Counted from the first letter of the stretch, positions 36,187-45,254 are shown. The stretch is DNA of 64,000 bases from Pelagicoccus albus (GCF_014230145.1 NZ_JACHVC010000007.1:348035-412034); one strand, 5' to 3'. Notes: a model not told the origin generated them from the sequence alone. Program-made: numbers and translations.

Positions 36187-36285
36187 TTCGCTGCCTCTCC
36201 TCTTCGCTCAAAAGGTCCGCCTGGTATCGTATTGATGCCTATCATCATGGTGCTGGCGTTGAGAAGACGGGTCACGCTGTCGCTC

Positions 36286-36316
36286 ATGATGATGATGATG
36301 ATGATGTTGATGATGA
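36286..36316. repeat. GAT/ATC trinucleotide tract
   Basis: A short tract of about ten ATG/GAT units with one GTT interruption lies in the gap upstream of hsdR. It is noncoding in the chosen gene models, so variation in its length could alter hsdR expression. This is only a sequence observation. Confidence 0.6.
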
Positions 36317-36331
36317 CGTCGATTGTCGCTG

Positions 36332-36750
36332 TCATCGCTCCAAGGATCCTTTCTTAAGCCAAGCTTTTCCCTTTTCGGTGGTGACGTAAGCTTGGCTAGG
36401 GTGGTTCTCCACTTCTGGATACAGGTAAGATAGAAGGCCGTGCTGACGTCTTGGTGGACTCAGGTGGTTGTTCTTTAGGTGAACAACCTTGCGCTTGGTT
36501 ATCGATGCGAGCCGTTCAGCGGTTACCGGGCTCTCGGCGCATAGACCAAGGAGGACTGGCCAGAGAGTATTCTTTCGGGCTTTGGGACTAAGGTCTGCTG
36601 CACGTTGTAAAAGCTCCGGTGAGAACTCACTCGTATTTGCTGCGAAGTCACTCGCATTTGGTTCTAACCCACCCGTATTTGGAGATAGGTCACTCGCATT
36701 TGAGGCGAACTTTATTCCACCTCTCGCTCGCCTTCCTTTTGAACTGTCAA
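36332..36750 (-). pseudogene. Remnant of C-terminal region of an AlbA_2/Schlafen-type ATP-binding protein
   Basis: The reading frame from about 36750 down to 36332 has a tandem repeat of the form N-A-S-D/E-(F/L)-x-P-N (NASDLSPNTGGLEPNASDF and NTSEFSPE), then a helical domain with ILCAESPVT-like and QAYVTTEKGKAWL ends. This is the tail arrangement of larger AlbA_2 ATP-binding proteins, which carry SSEHLxxSSEHL-type repeats and a winged-helix. The open frame continues upstream to 36985 but that part is low-complexity and basic, not family-like, so the gene is probably truncated. The intact AlbA_2 gene next door ends differently. Confidence 0.5.
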
Positions 36751-36774
36751 GTGTTCCATGACAGTTGCTTCTTC

Positions 36775-37014
36775 GCTTCGCTCTCTCTCGGCCTGAATGT
36801 TCTTCAGGTGAAGGCTGACACTCAGTTTGGCGGTTTGTTAGAGTGCCGCGCTTTCGATTTGGGTAAAACAATTCAGGCCGTCGAGTTTCCGAAGGTTGAA
36901 CTCCGAACGTCCATCGACGGTGGAGTTGAGAGTGATGTCGTTTTGCAGGCATTGGGTTGTCGTTTTGCGATGGAGCTAGGCGCAATTGCGGATTTGACTA
37001 TCGGATCAAAATGA
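36775..37014 (+). pseudogene. Possible truncated 3' end of an unknown plus-strand gene
   Basis: A plus-strand frame ends at 37014 with a protein-like stretch (residues such as TQFGGLLECRAFDLGKTIQ and VELRTSIDGGVESDVVLQAL). Its upstream part, in contrast, overlaps the AlbA_2 fragment on the other strand and does not look coding. It may be the tail of a gene broken at about 36770. Confidence 0.3.
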
Positions 37015-37253
37015 TGATTTTCGTCGTCACAAATAAGGCCTGCCTGCATTGAAATGCGACTCGTCGTCGTTGGGGATAAATCCTCTTAGGTGCATGGCGG
37101 GTAATTCCGTTTTACAGGGGAGAAGTTCAACGGAGTCTGGGCGAGTAGGTAGGTGTTGATCAAATAACCATCAAATAAGTAAGTTGTTGATTGATAGTTA
37201 TTAATCCTGATTTCCTGTTTGTTTTGTGCGCACGGATCAAAAAGCGTGCTGCG

Positions 37254-38732
37254 TTAAAGTGATAGCTCGCCTGCCCAGAATGGGACGTACTTGGCGTGCT
37301 TTCTTCCTTGGTCGGGATCGCGTGGAGAGATCCAACCGGCCTCAATTGAGTCGTTGATTATGCGTGATGCGATCGCTCGGTTATGCTCTTCGATCTTGAA
37401 TCGCTCCCGTAGGCTGCTGTTGGTCATTAGTTTCCGATGGACGAAAAGAAGACAGGCGTGGAGGTAGCATGCTTGGATCCGTTCCTCTTTGTCCATTTCC
37501 TTCAGTTCCTTGTAAGCAAACAGAACGGAACGTAGGGAATCGCCCGCCAACTCGAATCTAGGAGCCGGTAGTTGATAGTATTCGGTCTCGAAAACGACCT
37601 TGTCGATTCCGCTTCCGCGTTCCTCGCAAACGCCGATTCGTCTCATGAATGACGCGATCGCCTCGTTTCGAGACTTGGGAGGAGAGTCGAGAAAACGCTC
37701 TGGTTTTACCAGAGGCTGGCCAGGATTGGTTATTTCCATCCTGCTGTCGAAAATCTCAACCATGGGACCATTTCCTGTCTGGGAAAAGTCCTGATGTATC
37801 AAGGCGTTGGCTACGAGCTCCCGAATCGCTAATTCGGGAAACATGGGGAGCTTCTTTCGCAAGGCTTGTCCGATGACCTCGTTTGAAGGAAGGAGTCCGT
37901 TTATGTATTCAACGAGGCCTGAAAAACCGGCAGCATACCCTTTGGAACCGATTTGTTCGCGGACCGTTACTATACGACCTTCGCCCTTATACTGAATCAC
38001 TCTGACTGCTTTGCGACGCAGCTCGCCGAAGCTATCTAGTTTTTTGGCGAAAAGGATAGCTCCGAGGTTGGTGATATTCCAAAGCCCGGCATCGTCTTGT
38101 TGGATGATGCTTTCGCTTTCGAGGGATTCGAGAATTGCCAATGAATTGGAGGGGAGGGGTAAACTTAGTAGTTCGAAATAGGAGGGAAAGTCGAGTAGGT
38201 CGAGAGCATCGTGACCATTCAAATGCGCCTTTGCTATGCGTTGTTCAAAAGGAGTCCTGTCGAATATTCGCCAGAGCTCTCGCTCGCGCTCTGGGTGCTC
38301 CTTTAGCTTCTTCTTGTAGGAGCCGATACGTATGTACTCTTGTCCTTTGAATTGCACGGGCTGACGAGCTGACGCTTGTATTTCAAGAAGGACTACAGTG
38401 TTCTCTCCGAATTGAAGGAGGTGGAAGCTGAAGTTCAGTTTAGGGGCGAGAAGCCGAAGCAGCCAGTTTTCCAACTCTTCGGCACCGACTTTGGCAGCGG
38501 AGGGGTTGAAGTTTGTACCCACAATTTCATGGCAAGTATCTTCGACACCCCAAAGGAGATAAGCGTAAACTTTTCCGCAGTAAACGGCTGAATTCGCGAG
38601 GGCGGAAATATACTCTCCAATCGCTTCGGGATCCTCGTTGTTATGCTTAAACTCAACCCATTCTGTTTCTTTGGGTAGCTTGCAAAGTTCCTCTACGAGA
38701 CTGAGCAGATAGGTTTGCTTTTGGGATTCCAT
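37254..38732 (-). CDS. AlbA_2 (Schlafen AAA_4) domain ATP-binding regulator
   Basis: The 492-residue protein has an N-terminal AlbA_2 domain (ETEWVEFKHNNEDPEAIGEYISALANSA, about 18-140, with YIRIGSYKKKL at its end). The central helical part carries ELAIRELVANALIHQDFSQTGNGPMVEIFDSRMEITNPG, the GHKL-like HATPase_c_4 region. The C-terminal part is a winged-helix. Such genes often sit inside type I R-M loci (also called RloA-like accessory genes). Its start overlaps the hsdS stop at 38732, so it is in the same operon. Confidence 0.82.
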   Translation of the reverse strand: MESQKQTYLLSLVEELCKLPKETEWVEFKHNNEDPEAIGEYISALANSAVYCGKVYAYLLWGVEDTCHEIVGTNFNPSAAKVGAEELENWLLRLLAPKLNFSFHLLQFGENTVVLLEIQASARQPVQFKGQEYIRIGSYKKKLKEHPERERELWRIFDRTPFEQRIAKAHLNGHDALDLLDFPSYFELLSLPLPSNSLAILESLESESIIQQDDAGLWNITNLGAILFAKKLDSFGELRRKAVRVIQYKGEGRIVTVREQIGSKGYAAGFSGLVEYINGLLPSNEVIGQALRKKLPMFPELAIRELVANALIHQDFSQTGNGPMVEIFDSRMEITNPGQPLVKPERFLDSPPKSRNEAIASFMRRIGVCEERGSGIDKVVFETEYYQLPAPRFELAGDSLRSVLFAYKELKEMDKEERIQACYLHACLLFVHRKLMTNSSLRERFKIEEHNRAIASRIINDSIEAGWISPRDPDQGRKHAKYVPFWAGELSL

Positions 38733-39952
38733 TACGCAGTCGCGGCCTCCTTGTCTACTTTCACGCGGCGTTTGCCGGTGAGGAGTTGTTGCATGAGGGC
38801 TTTCTTCTCTTGCTTGAGGCGGTCGAGCTTTTGCTGGAGGGTGGCGATTTCGGCGTCGGCGGTGTTGAGAGCGGCTGCGATCGCTTTTTGTTCTTCCAGG
38901 CTTGGAGCATTGATCTTCAGATTGAGAAGATCCTTTGGATTTACGCGACGGGCTTTTCTTCCTCCGTTTGCCAGTCCGATGTTTGATTTATAGAAACTTT
39001 CTCTGGAAACGAAATTGATTAGCCAACTTGAGTCCACTTTGGAGTTCAGATCAAAGGCTGGTAGATCAAGTGTCGACTCATAGCCGTCTAACTCGGAAGG
39101 GACGATTCCGAAAGCTCCATTGAGGAAGTCTAATTTGCTGTAGATGAATTGGCCTGCAGAGCGCTTATAGTATTTTGTCGATTCGCTACCGAGCCGCTTT
39201 TCGTCTTTTGCGAGAACTCCCTGTCCATAGAGTTTGACAGTGATTTTTTTCGCGACATCGCCCGATGACCCTGGAACCCGACTCTCGGTCATAAACGATT
39301 TCAATTTGACTGTTTTCCATTCAGCAAATCCCGGGAAGCGTTTCTTGCCGGTGAGGAGTTGCTGCATGAGGGCTTTCTTCTGCTGCTGGCTGTTGGCGAG
39401 TAGTTGTTCAGTGGTGACAATCGCCTCGTCCCAAATCGACAATATCTTCGCGATCTTCTTTTGCTCGGATAGAGGAGGGAGTGGGATCGAAAAGTCTCCT
39501 ACTTGCTTGAGGCTTAGGCTGGGTTGAGCTTGAGTGGATGCCTCTTGAATGACTGTCCACTGTATCCGGCTGGACCTTAAGTTGTATGAAAGGAACTGTG
39601 GATTCAGCTTCTTGAAGTTGGGGCGAATTAGCGCGACATTTTGGTTGATGTTCGCGGGAACGACCTTCTCCTCTATAAGGCAACTATTTCCAATAGTATT
39701 ACCAACGATGCAGAAAAGGGAATCGTTCTTCTGTAGCCGTGAGCGTTTGATAGACTTGTCCGCTTCTTTCGAAATCCACTTTTTCTTGTCCAACTTGATA
39801 CGGCCTTCGATAGAGCAGTTGAAAGCACCGAGAAAGAGTATAGCATCCTCATTTTCATCGGTGAAGTCGTGGCCGTAAGTGGTCGGAGTTGCTCCTTTGG
39901 TAATTAAGGTTGTTACAGAGGAGAGGCGTGCTTCTTTAAAGTTAAGCACCAT
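38732..39952 (-). CDS. hsdS: Type I restriction enzyme specificity subunit
   Basis: The 406-residue protein has two target recognition domains separated by two near-identical helical spacers: LLANSQQQKKALMQQLLTGK in the middle and LDRLKQEKKALMQQLLTGK at the C-terminus. The N-terminal TRD carries FSIPLPPLSEQKKIAKILS at its end, the C-terminal TRD NLKINAPSLEEQKAIAAAL. This gives the usual bipartite target with two half-sites. Its start overlaps hsdM by 11 bases. The spacers are encoded by a 37-base direct repeat with one mismatch. Confidence 0.95.
   Translation of the reverse strand: MVLNFKEARLSSVTTLITKGATPTTYGHDFTDENEDAILFLGAFNCSIEGRIKLDKKKWISKEADKSIKRSRLQKNDSLFCIVGNTIGNSCLIEEKVVPANINQNVALIRPNFKKLNPQFLSYNLRSSRIQWTVIQEASTQAQPSLSLKQVGDFSIPLPPLSEQKKIAKILSIWDEAIVTTEQLLANSQQQKKALMQQLLTGKKRFPGFAEWKTVKLKSFMTESRVPGSSGDVAKKITVKLYGQGVLAKDEKRLGSESTKYYKRSAGQFIYSKLDFLNGAFGIVPSELDGYESTLDLPAFDLNSKVDSSWLINFVSRESFYKSNIGLANGGRKARRVNPKDLLNLKINAPSLEEQKAIAAALNTADAEIATLQQKLDRLKQEKKALMQQLLTGKRRVKVDKEAATA
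38772..38808. repeat. hsdS internal direct repeat, copy 1
   Basis: This 37-base unit encodes the ALMQQLLTGK spacer end of HsdS. The second copy, with one mismatch, is at 39345-39381. Such repeats allow recombination that exchanges or removes a recognition half. Confidence 0.85.
39345..39381. repeat. hsdS internal direct repeat, copy 2
   Basis: This copy of the 37-base unit lies in the central spacer of HsdS. Recombination between the copies would delete the second recognition domain. Confidence 0.85.
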
Positions 39953-41468
39953 AACCCAACTCCTTTAGATGTTTGTCCATTTCGGTTTCGAGATCGGCGA
40001 GTTGTCGCTTTAGTATTTTCCGTTTCTCACGGATGTCCATGAGGTCGATCTCGGCTTCCTCGGCGAATGTGTCGACGTAGCGGGGGATGTTCAGATTGTA
40101 GTCGTTCTCGGCGATCTCGGCTTTGGTGGCGAGGTAGCTGTACTTGTCGACGACCGAGCGATCGCGGTAGGTTGCAAGGATCTTCTGGATGTTATCCTCG
40201 TCGAGCAGGTTCTGGTTCTTGCCGGCCTTGAACTCGCGGGAGGCGTCGATGAAGAGAACTTTGTCGTCAGCCTGTCGCTGCTTTTTGAATACGAGGATGG
40301 CGGCGGGGATGCCGGTGCCGTAAAAGAGCTTTTCGGGCAGGCCGATGACGGCGTCGAGCAGGTTTTCCTCGATGAGCTGTTGGCGGATCTTGCCCTCGCT
40401 GGAGCCGCGGAAGAGCACGCCGTGGGGCACGACGACGGCCATGCGTCCGGAGCCGGGCTTGAGGGTCTCGATCATGTGAAGGATGAAGGCGTAGTCGCCC
40501 TTCGACTTGGGCGGGACGCCGCGGCGGAAGCGGTCGAAGGGATCATTGGCAGCGTCTTCGTGGCCCCACTTGTCGAGGGAGAAGGGGGGGTTGGCTGCGA
40601 CGATGTCGAAGTGGTGGAGGTCGCCGTTCTTGTCGAGCAGCTTGGGGTTGCGGATGGTGTCGCCCCATTCGATCTTGTGGTTGTCCTCGCCATGCAGAAA
40701 CATGTTCATCTTGGCGAGAGACCAGGTGGAGCCGATGGCTTCCTGGCCGTAGAGGGCGTACTGCTTGCTGTCGTGGTGGTCGCGGATCTTGCGGCCGATC
40801 TTCATGAGTAGGGAACCAGATCCGCACGCAGGGTCGCAAATGGTGTCGCCTTGCTGGGGATCGAGCAGCTCGGCAATGAGCTCTGAGACTTCGGGTGGGG
40901 TGTAGAACTCGCCTGCCTTTTGTCCGCCGCTGGCGGCAAAGAGCTTGATCATGTATTCGTAGGCGTTGCCGATGACGTCGAGAGTGCCGACGCGGCTTGG
41001 GCGGAGATCGAGCTCGGGCTTGGCGAAGTCCTCCAGAAGGTGGCGTAGGATAGTATTTTTCTGCTTCTCTTCGCCGAGCTTGTCGGTGTTGAAGGTGATG
41101 TCCTGGAAGACGCTTTTGCCTACGTCGCGAAGCTTGTTGCCGTTGGCCTCTTCGATGGCGTGGAGAGCTTGGTCGATGCGCTCGCCGTTGCCCGGCTCGT
41201 GGCGATGCTGGTAGAGCGATTGAAAGGAGGCTTCTTTAGGGAGCTTGAAGCGCTCGGTTTCCATGAGGGCTTCGATCAGGTCTGGTTCGTCGCCATGCTC
41301 CTTCGCGTATTCGTCGTAGTGGTCCTGCCATACATCGGAGATGTACTTGAGGAAGAGCATGGTGAGTACAAAGTCTTTGTAGGTGTCGGCACTAATGGTG
41401 CCGCGGAAGGTATCGCAGGCGGACCAAAGGGCCTTGTTGATGGTGTCTTGGTTTACTTTTTCGGACAT
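39942..41468 (-). CDS. hsdM: Type I restriction enzyme methyltransferase subunit
   Basis: The 508-residue N6-adenine methyltransferase has an HsdM N-terminal helical domain (LWSACDTFRGTISADTYKDF), a SAM-binding motif DPACGSG at 212-218, and catalytic NPPF at 293-296. It pairs with HsdS to methylate the target. It overlaps hsdS by 11 bases and is preceded by a small S-like gene 81 bases upstream. The GC content of this gene looks higher than that of the flanking genes, a hint of separate origin. Confidence 0.96.
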   Translation of the reverse strand: MSEKVNQDTINKALWSACDTFRGTISADTYKDFVLTMLFLKYISDVWQDHYDEYAKEHGDEPDLIEALMETERFKLPKEASFQSLYQHRHEPGNGERIDQALHAIEEANGNKLRDVGKSVFQDITFNTDKLGEEKQKNTILRHLLEDFAKPELDLRPSRVGTLDVIGNAYEYMIKLFAASGGQKAGEFYTPPEVSELIAELLDPQQGDTICDPACGSGSLLMKIGRKIRDHHDSKQYALYGQEAIGSTWSLAKMNMFLHGEDNHKIEWGDTIRNPKLLDKNGDLHHFDIVAANPPFSLDKWGHEDAANDPFDRFRRGVPPKSKGDYAFILHMIETLKPGSGRMAVVVPHGVLFRGSSEGKIRQQLIEENLLDAVIGLPEKLFYGTGIPAAILVFKKQRQADDKVLFIDASREFKAGKNQNLLDEDNIQKILATYRDRSVVDKYSYLATKAEIAENDYNLNIPRYVDTFAEEAEIDLMDIREKRKILKRQLADLETEMDKHLKELGYGA

Positions 41469-41549
41469 CGCGGATACAGGTGGAAAGGTTCTGGGTCTTA
41501 GGTGGAGGTCGGCGATCGCGGTCGGTACACCTTGGTTTGGAGGAAATGG

Positions 41550-42152
41550 TTAATCTCTGGTGGAGCGGAGCATTTCGTTGTTGGCGAGGGCATGAAGATT
41601 AAATTCCCCAACTTGGATGAGCCTTTCCGCGGTAATTCTCTCTTGGCGGATGGCGTAGACTAAGTCGTTCATAGCGATCTGTCGTTCTACGGAAGGTATG
41701 CAGATGGGGGTGTTTTCGAGAGTCGAACGCTTGATGCTCTTAGTTAGCGAGCCTGCCGCTTCTTTTTGAAAATAATTTTGGCTCGGTCCGTAGTTTAGCA
41801 AGAAGGCGAGGAACTCGTCGTAAATCTGTTCATTCGGCTTGATGCGCAGATGGAAAAAGTGGGGCGAGGCCACGTATGGCGAGCTGTCGCCCTTTATGCC
41901 TATTGCGAAAGCGTGATTGTGCACACCTCGAGCTGCGAAAACCAAATCCCCCTCTTCGAGTAGGTCGGGTTCCTTTTTGCCAGGCAGGTCGGTTCTTGTG
42001 CAGTTGTTCCAGTCAATACGCCGGCCTAACTGCACATTCTTGAGCTGAAGCACATAATGACTGCCGCGTTCCTTTTCTTCGACGGGGCCGCGAAATGGGT
42101 ATCCAGGGAAGATCTCGACAATATCAGCTAGTCTACAGTGTTTAATGTTCAT
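41550..42152 (-). CDS. Half-size HsdS-like protein with a single recognition domain
   Basis: The 200-residue protein resembles one TRD of HsdS: it opens with a VEIFPGYPFRGPVEEKE stretch, followed by LEEGDLVFAARG, and SIKRSTLENTPICIPSVERQIAMNDLVYAIRQE at the end, the usual TRD plus conserved helix. It lacks a second TRD. It lies between the unknown PD-(D/E)XK gene and hsdM. It may dimerise to replace HsdS, as some half-S proteins do, or belong with the PD-(D/E)XK gene. Confidence 0.75.
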   Translation of the reverse strand: MNIKHCRLADIVEIFPGYPFRGPVEEKERGSHYVLQLKNVQLGRRIDWNNCTRTDLPGKKEPDLLEEGDLVFAARGVHNHAFAIGIKGDSSPYVASPHFFHLRIKPNEQIYDEFLAFLLNYGPSQNYFQKEAAGSLTKSIKRSTLENTPICIPSVERQIAMNDLVYAIRQERITAERLIQVGEFNLHALANNEMLRSTRD

Positions 42153-42219
42153 CGGTTATGATGCATAAAAAAGATAATGATCGTTTCTTTGTCAAGTGCT
42201 TCATGGGGGATGATGCAAA

Positions 42220-43779
42220 TTATTTGAGGAATGCTTTGGTTTTCGCTCCATTTCTGTACGCGTCCGGAATTCGGAGGATCACGCGGCGCGCTATTTGGGT
42301 CAGTGACTCTTGCAGAATAGGTAGCCTCTCGGGATTTTTGATCCTTTCTGCCAAATGCAGATAGAGGTCCATTTTACGTGTTCTGGGGTCGAGGTCTTGT
42401 TCTCGGGCGTATCGGAAGAAGCCTCCAAAGGATGATATCTCCTTAGTGCGAATTGCCGACAGAAGATCTTCAAATTCCTCTATGCTGGCGAAAAATATGT
42501 TTCCCAGTGGAACGGGAAGCGGGTCGCCATATTTCTCTCTCAACTTCGAGAGCATGGAATCGCCGAGAATCGATTCGAGGTCGTAGCTAGAGCCCAGATG
42601 CAAGTGATCGTAAGTGACTATAAGCAGGAAGGGCTCACACGGGTTAATGCGAATTTCTCTTTTGAGGCTATCGCTCGAAAGCGCTCTTATTTGCGTCTCC
42701 ATGCCCTGTTCTATCCCTTTTTGGACTGAGGTTCTAAGCTTGGAGATTAGGTAGGATGTCGATCTTGCGATGCGTGCGGGAAGGTTAGCCTCGACGCCTT
42801 TGGCATCGATCAGGATGTTGCACTCGTCCTCTCGGATCAGGAAGTCGACGCATTTACCTTCGCCGCCAAATGTTCGGTTAAGTTGGTTCTCTGACAGGCA
42901 GTCGACCTCTGCGGATCTGAGGCAGTCGTGGACATAGGCCTCAAAGATGCGACCGAACTTCACACCAAAGCTCGGATTGCCAGTCTTGAGAGTCCGGTAG
43001 ATTACGGACTCTATTCTTCTTAAGACCAGTCTTGGAGACAGCACTCGGTACTTTGATTGACCAACTCGAATAATGGGGGTGTCTAAAAACGGCGAGGGAA
43101 GGATGCTTTGTTCGGCGATTGTTTGGTTTTTGAAATCGGGATCGTTGGCGAGTCGACTTTGAACTTCTGTTGGCGTTGTAGAAATAAGCACGAGGAAATC
43201 CTCGATAGCCGAAGGAGGTAGCGAATCTTTGATCAGTCTGTATAGCTGCGGCTGTATTGTGCGTGAAGGTGTGCGGGCTATGAAGATTGTTGCAGTGGCG
43301 TAGCAGAGATCCAGGCAGTCTAGAATCGAGATTCCAGTCTGTTTTTTGAATTGTGTTTGATACTCGTGCCCGTTTTTCAGCCCGCCAAATAGTAGGTTCA
43401 TCCGGGCGATAGCTGACCCGTCTGGACCGCGTTGCAGGGCGAATTGCTGGTAGGAAAGCGTTCGCAGAAATAGTATCACGTGCTCGTAATCATCCGGAAG
43501 CGAAAGGGCATCCATCTCGTGGATTTGGTTCAAAAGCTGGTGGAAGTCGTTTTGAGTCGCATCAGGCCTGCGATGGGCAACCGTATCGATTTCCTGAATG
43601 GACCACCTCAATAGCAGCAACATGTTCCAGGGTTGGAAGTGGCGCATTACCTCTATCCCGCGATTTTCGACTTCAAAAAGCTTGTCTGCTACGAGCTTGA
43701 GGATGCTATGGGGATTTAGCTTTCGGAGCTTGTTGCGAATCGGTTTGTAGGCTGCGAAGTGAGGATCGTTTTCGGGCAC
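42220..43779 (-). CDS. PD-(D/E)XK nuclease-like protein of unknown family
   Basis: The 519-residue protein has a possible nuclease core: E280 (FGRIFEAYVHD), D312 (KCVDFLI), D325 and K327 (NILIDAKG), the classic E-D-(D/E)xK order with strand-like hydrophobics. The N-terminal about 250 residues are helical without a recognised domain; the C-terminal about 150 residues are also unassigned. It is first in the minus-strand run and 67 bases from the half-S gene, so it may form a unit with that protein. The position in a restriction cluster suggests a defence role, unproven. Confidence 0.6.
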   Translation of the reverse strand: MPENDPHFAAYKPIRNKLRKLNPHSILKLVADKLFEVENRGIEVMRHFQPWNMLLLLRWSIQEIDTVAHRRPDATQNDFHQLLNQIHEMDALSLPDDYEHVILFLRTLSYQQFALQRGPDGSAIARMNLLFGGLKNGHEYQTQFKKQTGISILDCLDLCYATATIFIARTPSRTIQPQLYRLIKDSLPPSAIEDFLVLISTTPTEVQSRLANDPDFKNQTIAEQSILPSPFLDTPIIRVGQSKYRVLSPRLVLRRIESVIYRTLKTGNPSFGVKFGRIFEAYVHDCLRSAEVDCLSENQLNRTFGGEGKCVDFLIREDECNILIDAKGVEANLPARIARSTSYLISKLRTSVQKGIEQGMETQIRALSSDSLKREIRINPCEPFLLIVTYDHLHLGSSYDLESILGDSMLSKLREKYGDPLPVPLGNIFFASIEEFEDLLSAIRTKEISSFGGFFRYAREQDLDPRTRKMDLYLHLAERIKNPERLPILQESLTQIARRVILRIPDAYRNGAKTKAFLK

Positions 43780-44056
43780 GTTGCAGGATGATTAGGCGTG
43801 CAATGCATACCTGTCGAATCAGATGCTCGGTTATGCTATACAATTATTTTGGCAAGAGCCTGGGACGCCTAAGCGTTGCGCGAAGGGCTGAACATTATCG
43901 CCATCCTCGCGTATCTCGGCCCGGTGAGGATAAAGCCCGATACTTCGATTGAGTGCTGTCGCGGCTGTATCCAGAATTCTCTATTTTTCGCATGCCTAAG
44001 CTCGTCAGACTTGAATCTCTGCAAGGCAATTCGCGAAGTTCGCTTGAAAGGCCGCT

Positions 44057-44503
44057 TCAGGCGTTTCCTTTCCGGATTGTGATCATGTGCAGGGCGGACC
44101 GGACGAATTGATATTCTATGGAATACTCGTCGCGCAGGAACCTGATCCGGCATATGTCGAAACCCATCTCGTCCTCGGTCGCTTCCGTGAACTCTATCGA
44201 GTTCCGCCTGGCGAATTCCTCCGCTTCGCCTTTGTCCTCAAATACCCTAAGGCTTTCGTCGCATGCGAAAGGGCCGCCCGCTAGTGTGCCCAGGCTTTTG
44301 ATGAACAGCTCCTGCAGCTTCCTTTGGTCGTCGAAGATGAACTCCAGCCCGAGGGAAGGGATTTGGGCTACGTACCGATCGGGCCGGTTTTCGTACTTCC
44401 GATCGTACTCGTAGACGACGCTGACATCATGCCGCTCGAATAGGTCGACAAGGGGTTCCGATTTCAGGTCGGAACCAAGCAGTTCGAGATAGTTCATCTT
44501 CAT
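44057..44503 (-). CDS. Hypothetical protein, third gene of a coupled trio
   Basis: The 148-residue acidic soluble protein (starts MKMNYLELLG) has no recognised motif. The upper half is mixed beta (SVVYEYDRKYENRPDRYVAQ, then GLEFIFDDQRK) and may be an immunity-like fold, but this is a guess. Its ATG shares four bases (ATGA) with the stop of the gene before it, so translation is coupled. Longer versions starting at 44542 would overlap that gene more deeply and are less likely. Confidence 0.55.
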   Translation of the reverse strand: MKMNYLELLGSDLKSEPLVDLFERHDVSVVYEYDRKYENRPDRYVAQIPSLGLEFIFDDQRKLQELFIKSLGTLAGGPFACDESLRVFEDKGEAEEFARRNSIEFTEATEDEMGFDICRIRFLRDEYSIEYQFVRSALHMITIRKGNA

Positions 44504-44730
44504 ACTGGTCCAATCGGTATCAATGCTAGGCCGGTTTTCCAAGGATGCCTTGAGTTCCCTTGCCGACGGCAGAATACGATATCCACACAGTTCGCTTTTT
44601 CCTCAACGAACAATCCGAGCCCCGCTTCGCGCGACTCGTCTTGTTCCACCTCAACCATTTTCTTGAATGGATCCTTTATTGATTGGGATTCCGGGTCATG
44701 CCCTTGGAGAGGCTTCGCCTTGGCGACCAT
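44500..44730 (-). CDS. Small hypothetical protein, second gene of a coupled trio
   Basis: The 76-residue protein starts at ATG overlapping the previous stop (TGATG) and ends in an ATGA overlap with the next gene. I recognise no domain. The double overlap is the main reason to accept it as a gene. It is charged in the middle (VEVEQDESREAGLGLFVEEK) and may be an accessory factor of the adjacent nuclease-like protein. Confidence 0.5.
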   Translation of the reverse strand: MVAKAKPLQGHDPESQSIKDPFKKMVEVEQDESREAGLGLFVEEKANCVDIVFCRRQGNSRHPWKTGLALIPIGPV

Positions 44731-45254
44731 CAGTTTGCCCCAGCCGCGTCGCCTTGGTGGCGGAGGACGTATCTCCCGAAGAGGCCAGTCGGCACGAAGC
44801 AGTGAGTCGAGTGGTATACGCTTCCCCTATGTCGGCTGGCTTGCGGCCGTTCCGCCAGCCAGAAGTCCCAATAGTCGAAGCAGGCGTCGTATACTTTGCG
44901 GAACGCGCCGAATGGGATCAGCACCGACCTGCCGGTGCTGGGAAATATCCACATCAGGTGGGTCGTCGTCTTGTCCTGATAGCCGCGAACCTCGTTTTCG
45001 ACGCAGGAGTATAGCTCGACCGCGAGATCGTCCACGCCCCAGGCCAGCGGGTCTTCACCCCTGACCTTAATGTCTACGCAATAGCTTCCGTTGCGGGTAA
45101 GCACCACATGGTCGGTTCCCGACTTGTCCTGGTTTTCGGTACCGATCCGGTATCCTATGTAGTCGCGGAAATAGCGGGCGTAGTGGTTGCCGACGGGAAA
45201 GTCCGCCGAGCGTCTGCAAGAGTCCAAAAGGTCATTTTCGAAATGTCGGGTCAT
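44730..45254 (-). CDS. PD-(D/E)XK-like small protein, first gene of a coupled trio
   Basis: The 174-residue protein has a possible nuclease core: D48 (KSGTDHVVLTRNG), D61 and K63 (YCVDIKVRG), in the usual D-x(n)-(D/E)xK spacing. The rest has no family I know; its C-terminus is rich in aromatic residues (DACFDYWDFWLAERP). It is the first gene of a minus-strand run of three with overlapping stop and start codons and is divergent from a CHC2-like gene across 221 bases. A nuclease or recombination role is inferred only. Confidence 0.55.
   Translation of the reverse strand: MTRHFENDLLDSCRRSADFPVGNHYARYFRDYIGYRIGTENQDKSGTDHVVLTRNGSYCVDIKVRGEDPLAWGVDDLAVELYSCVENEVRGYQDKTTTHLMWIFPSTGRSVLIPFGAFRKVYDACFDYWDFWLAERPQASRHRGSVYHSTHCFVPTGLFGRYVLRHQGDAAGAN

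Noticed and set aside
36286..36316. GAT tract as a CRISPR array or minisatellite
   Set aside because: It is a plain trinucleotide run, without spacers.
36750..36985. Full-length gene 36332-36985
   Set aside because: The first about 80 codons are basic low-complexity and not family-like. Only the later part resembles an AlbA_2-type tail.
32142..41468. BREX or DISARM defence system
   Set aside because: No PglZ, BrxC or DrmA-like genes. The set is a normal type I R-M with known accessory genes.
43869..44153. 94-codon minus-strand ORF past the coupled trio
   Set aside because: Overlaps the end of the third gene in another frame, basic and without pattern. The gap 43780-44056 has nothing I can support.
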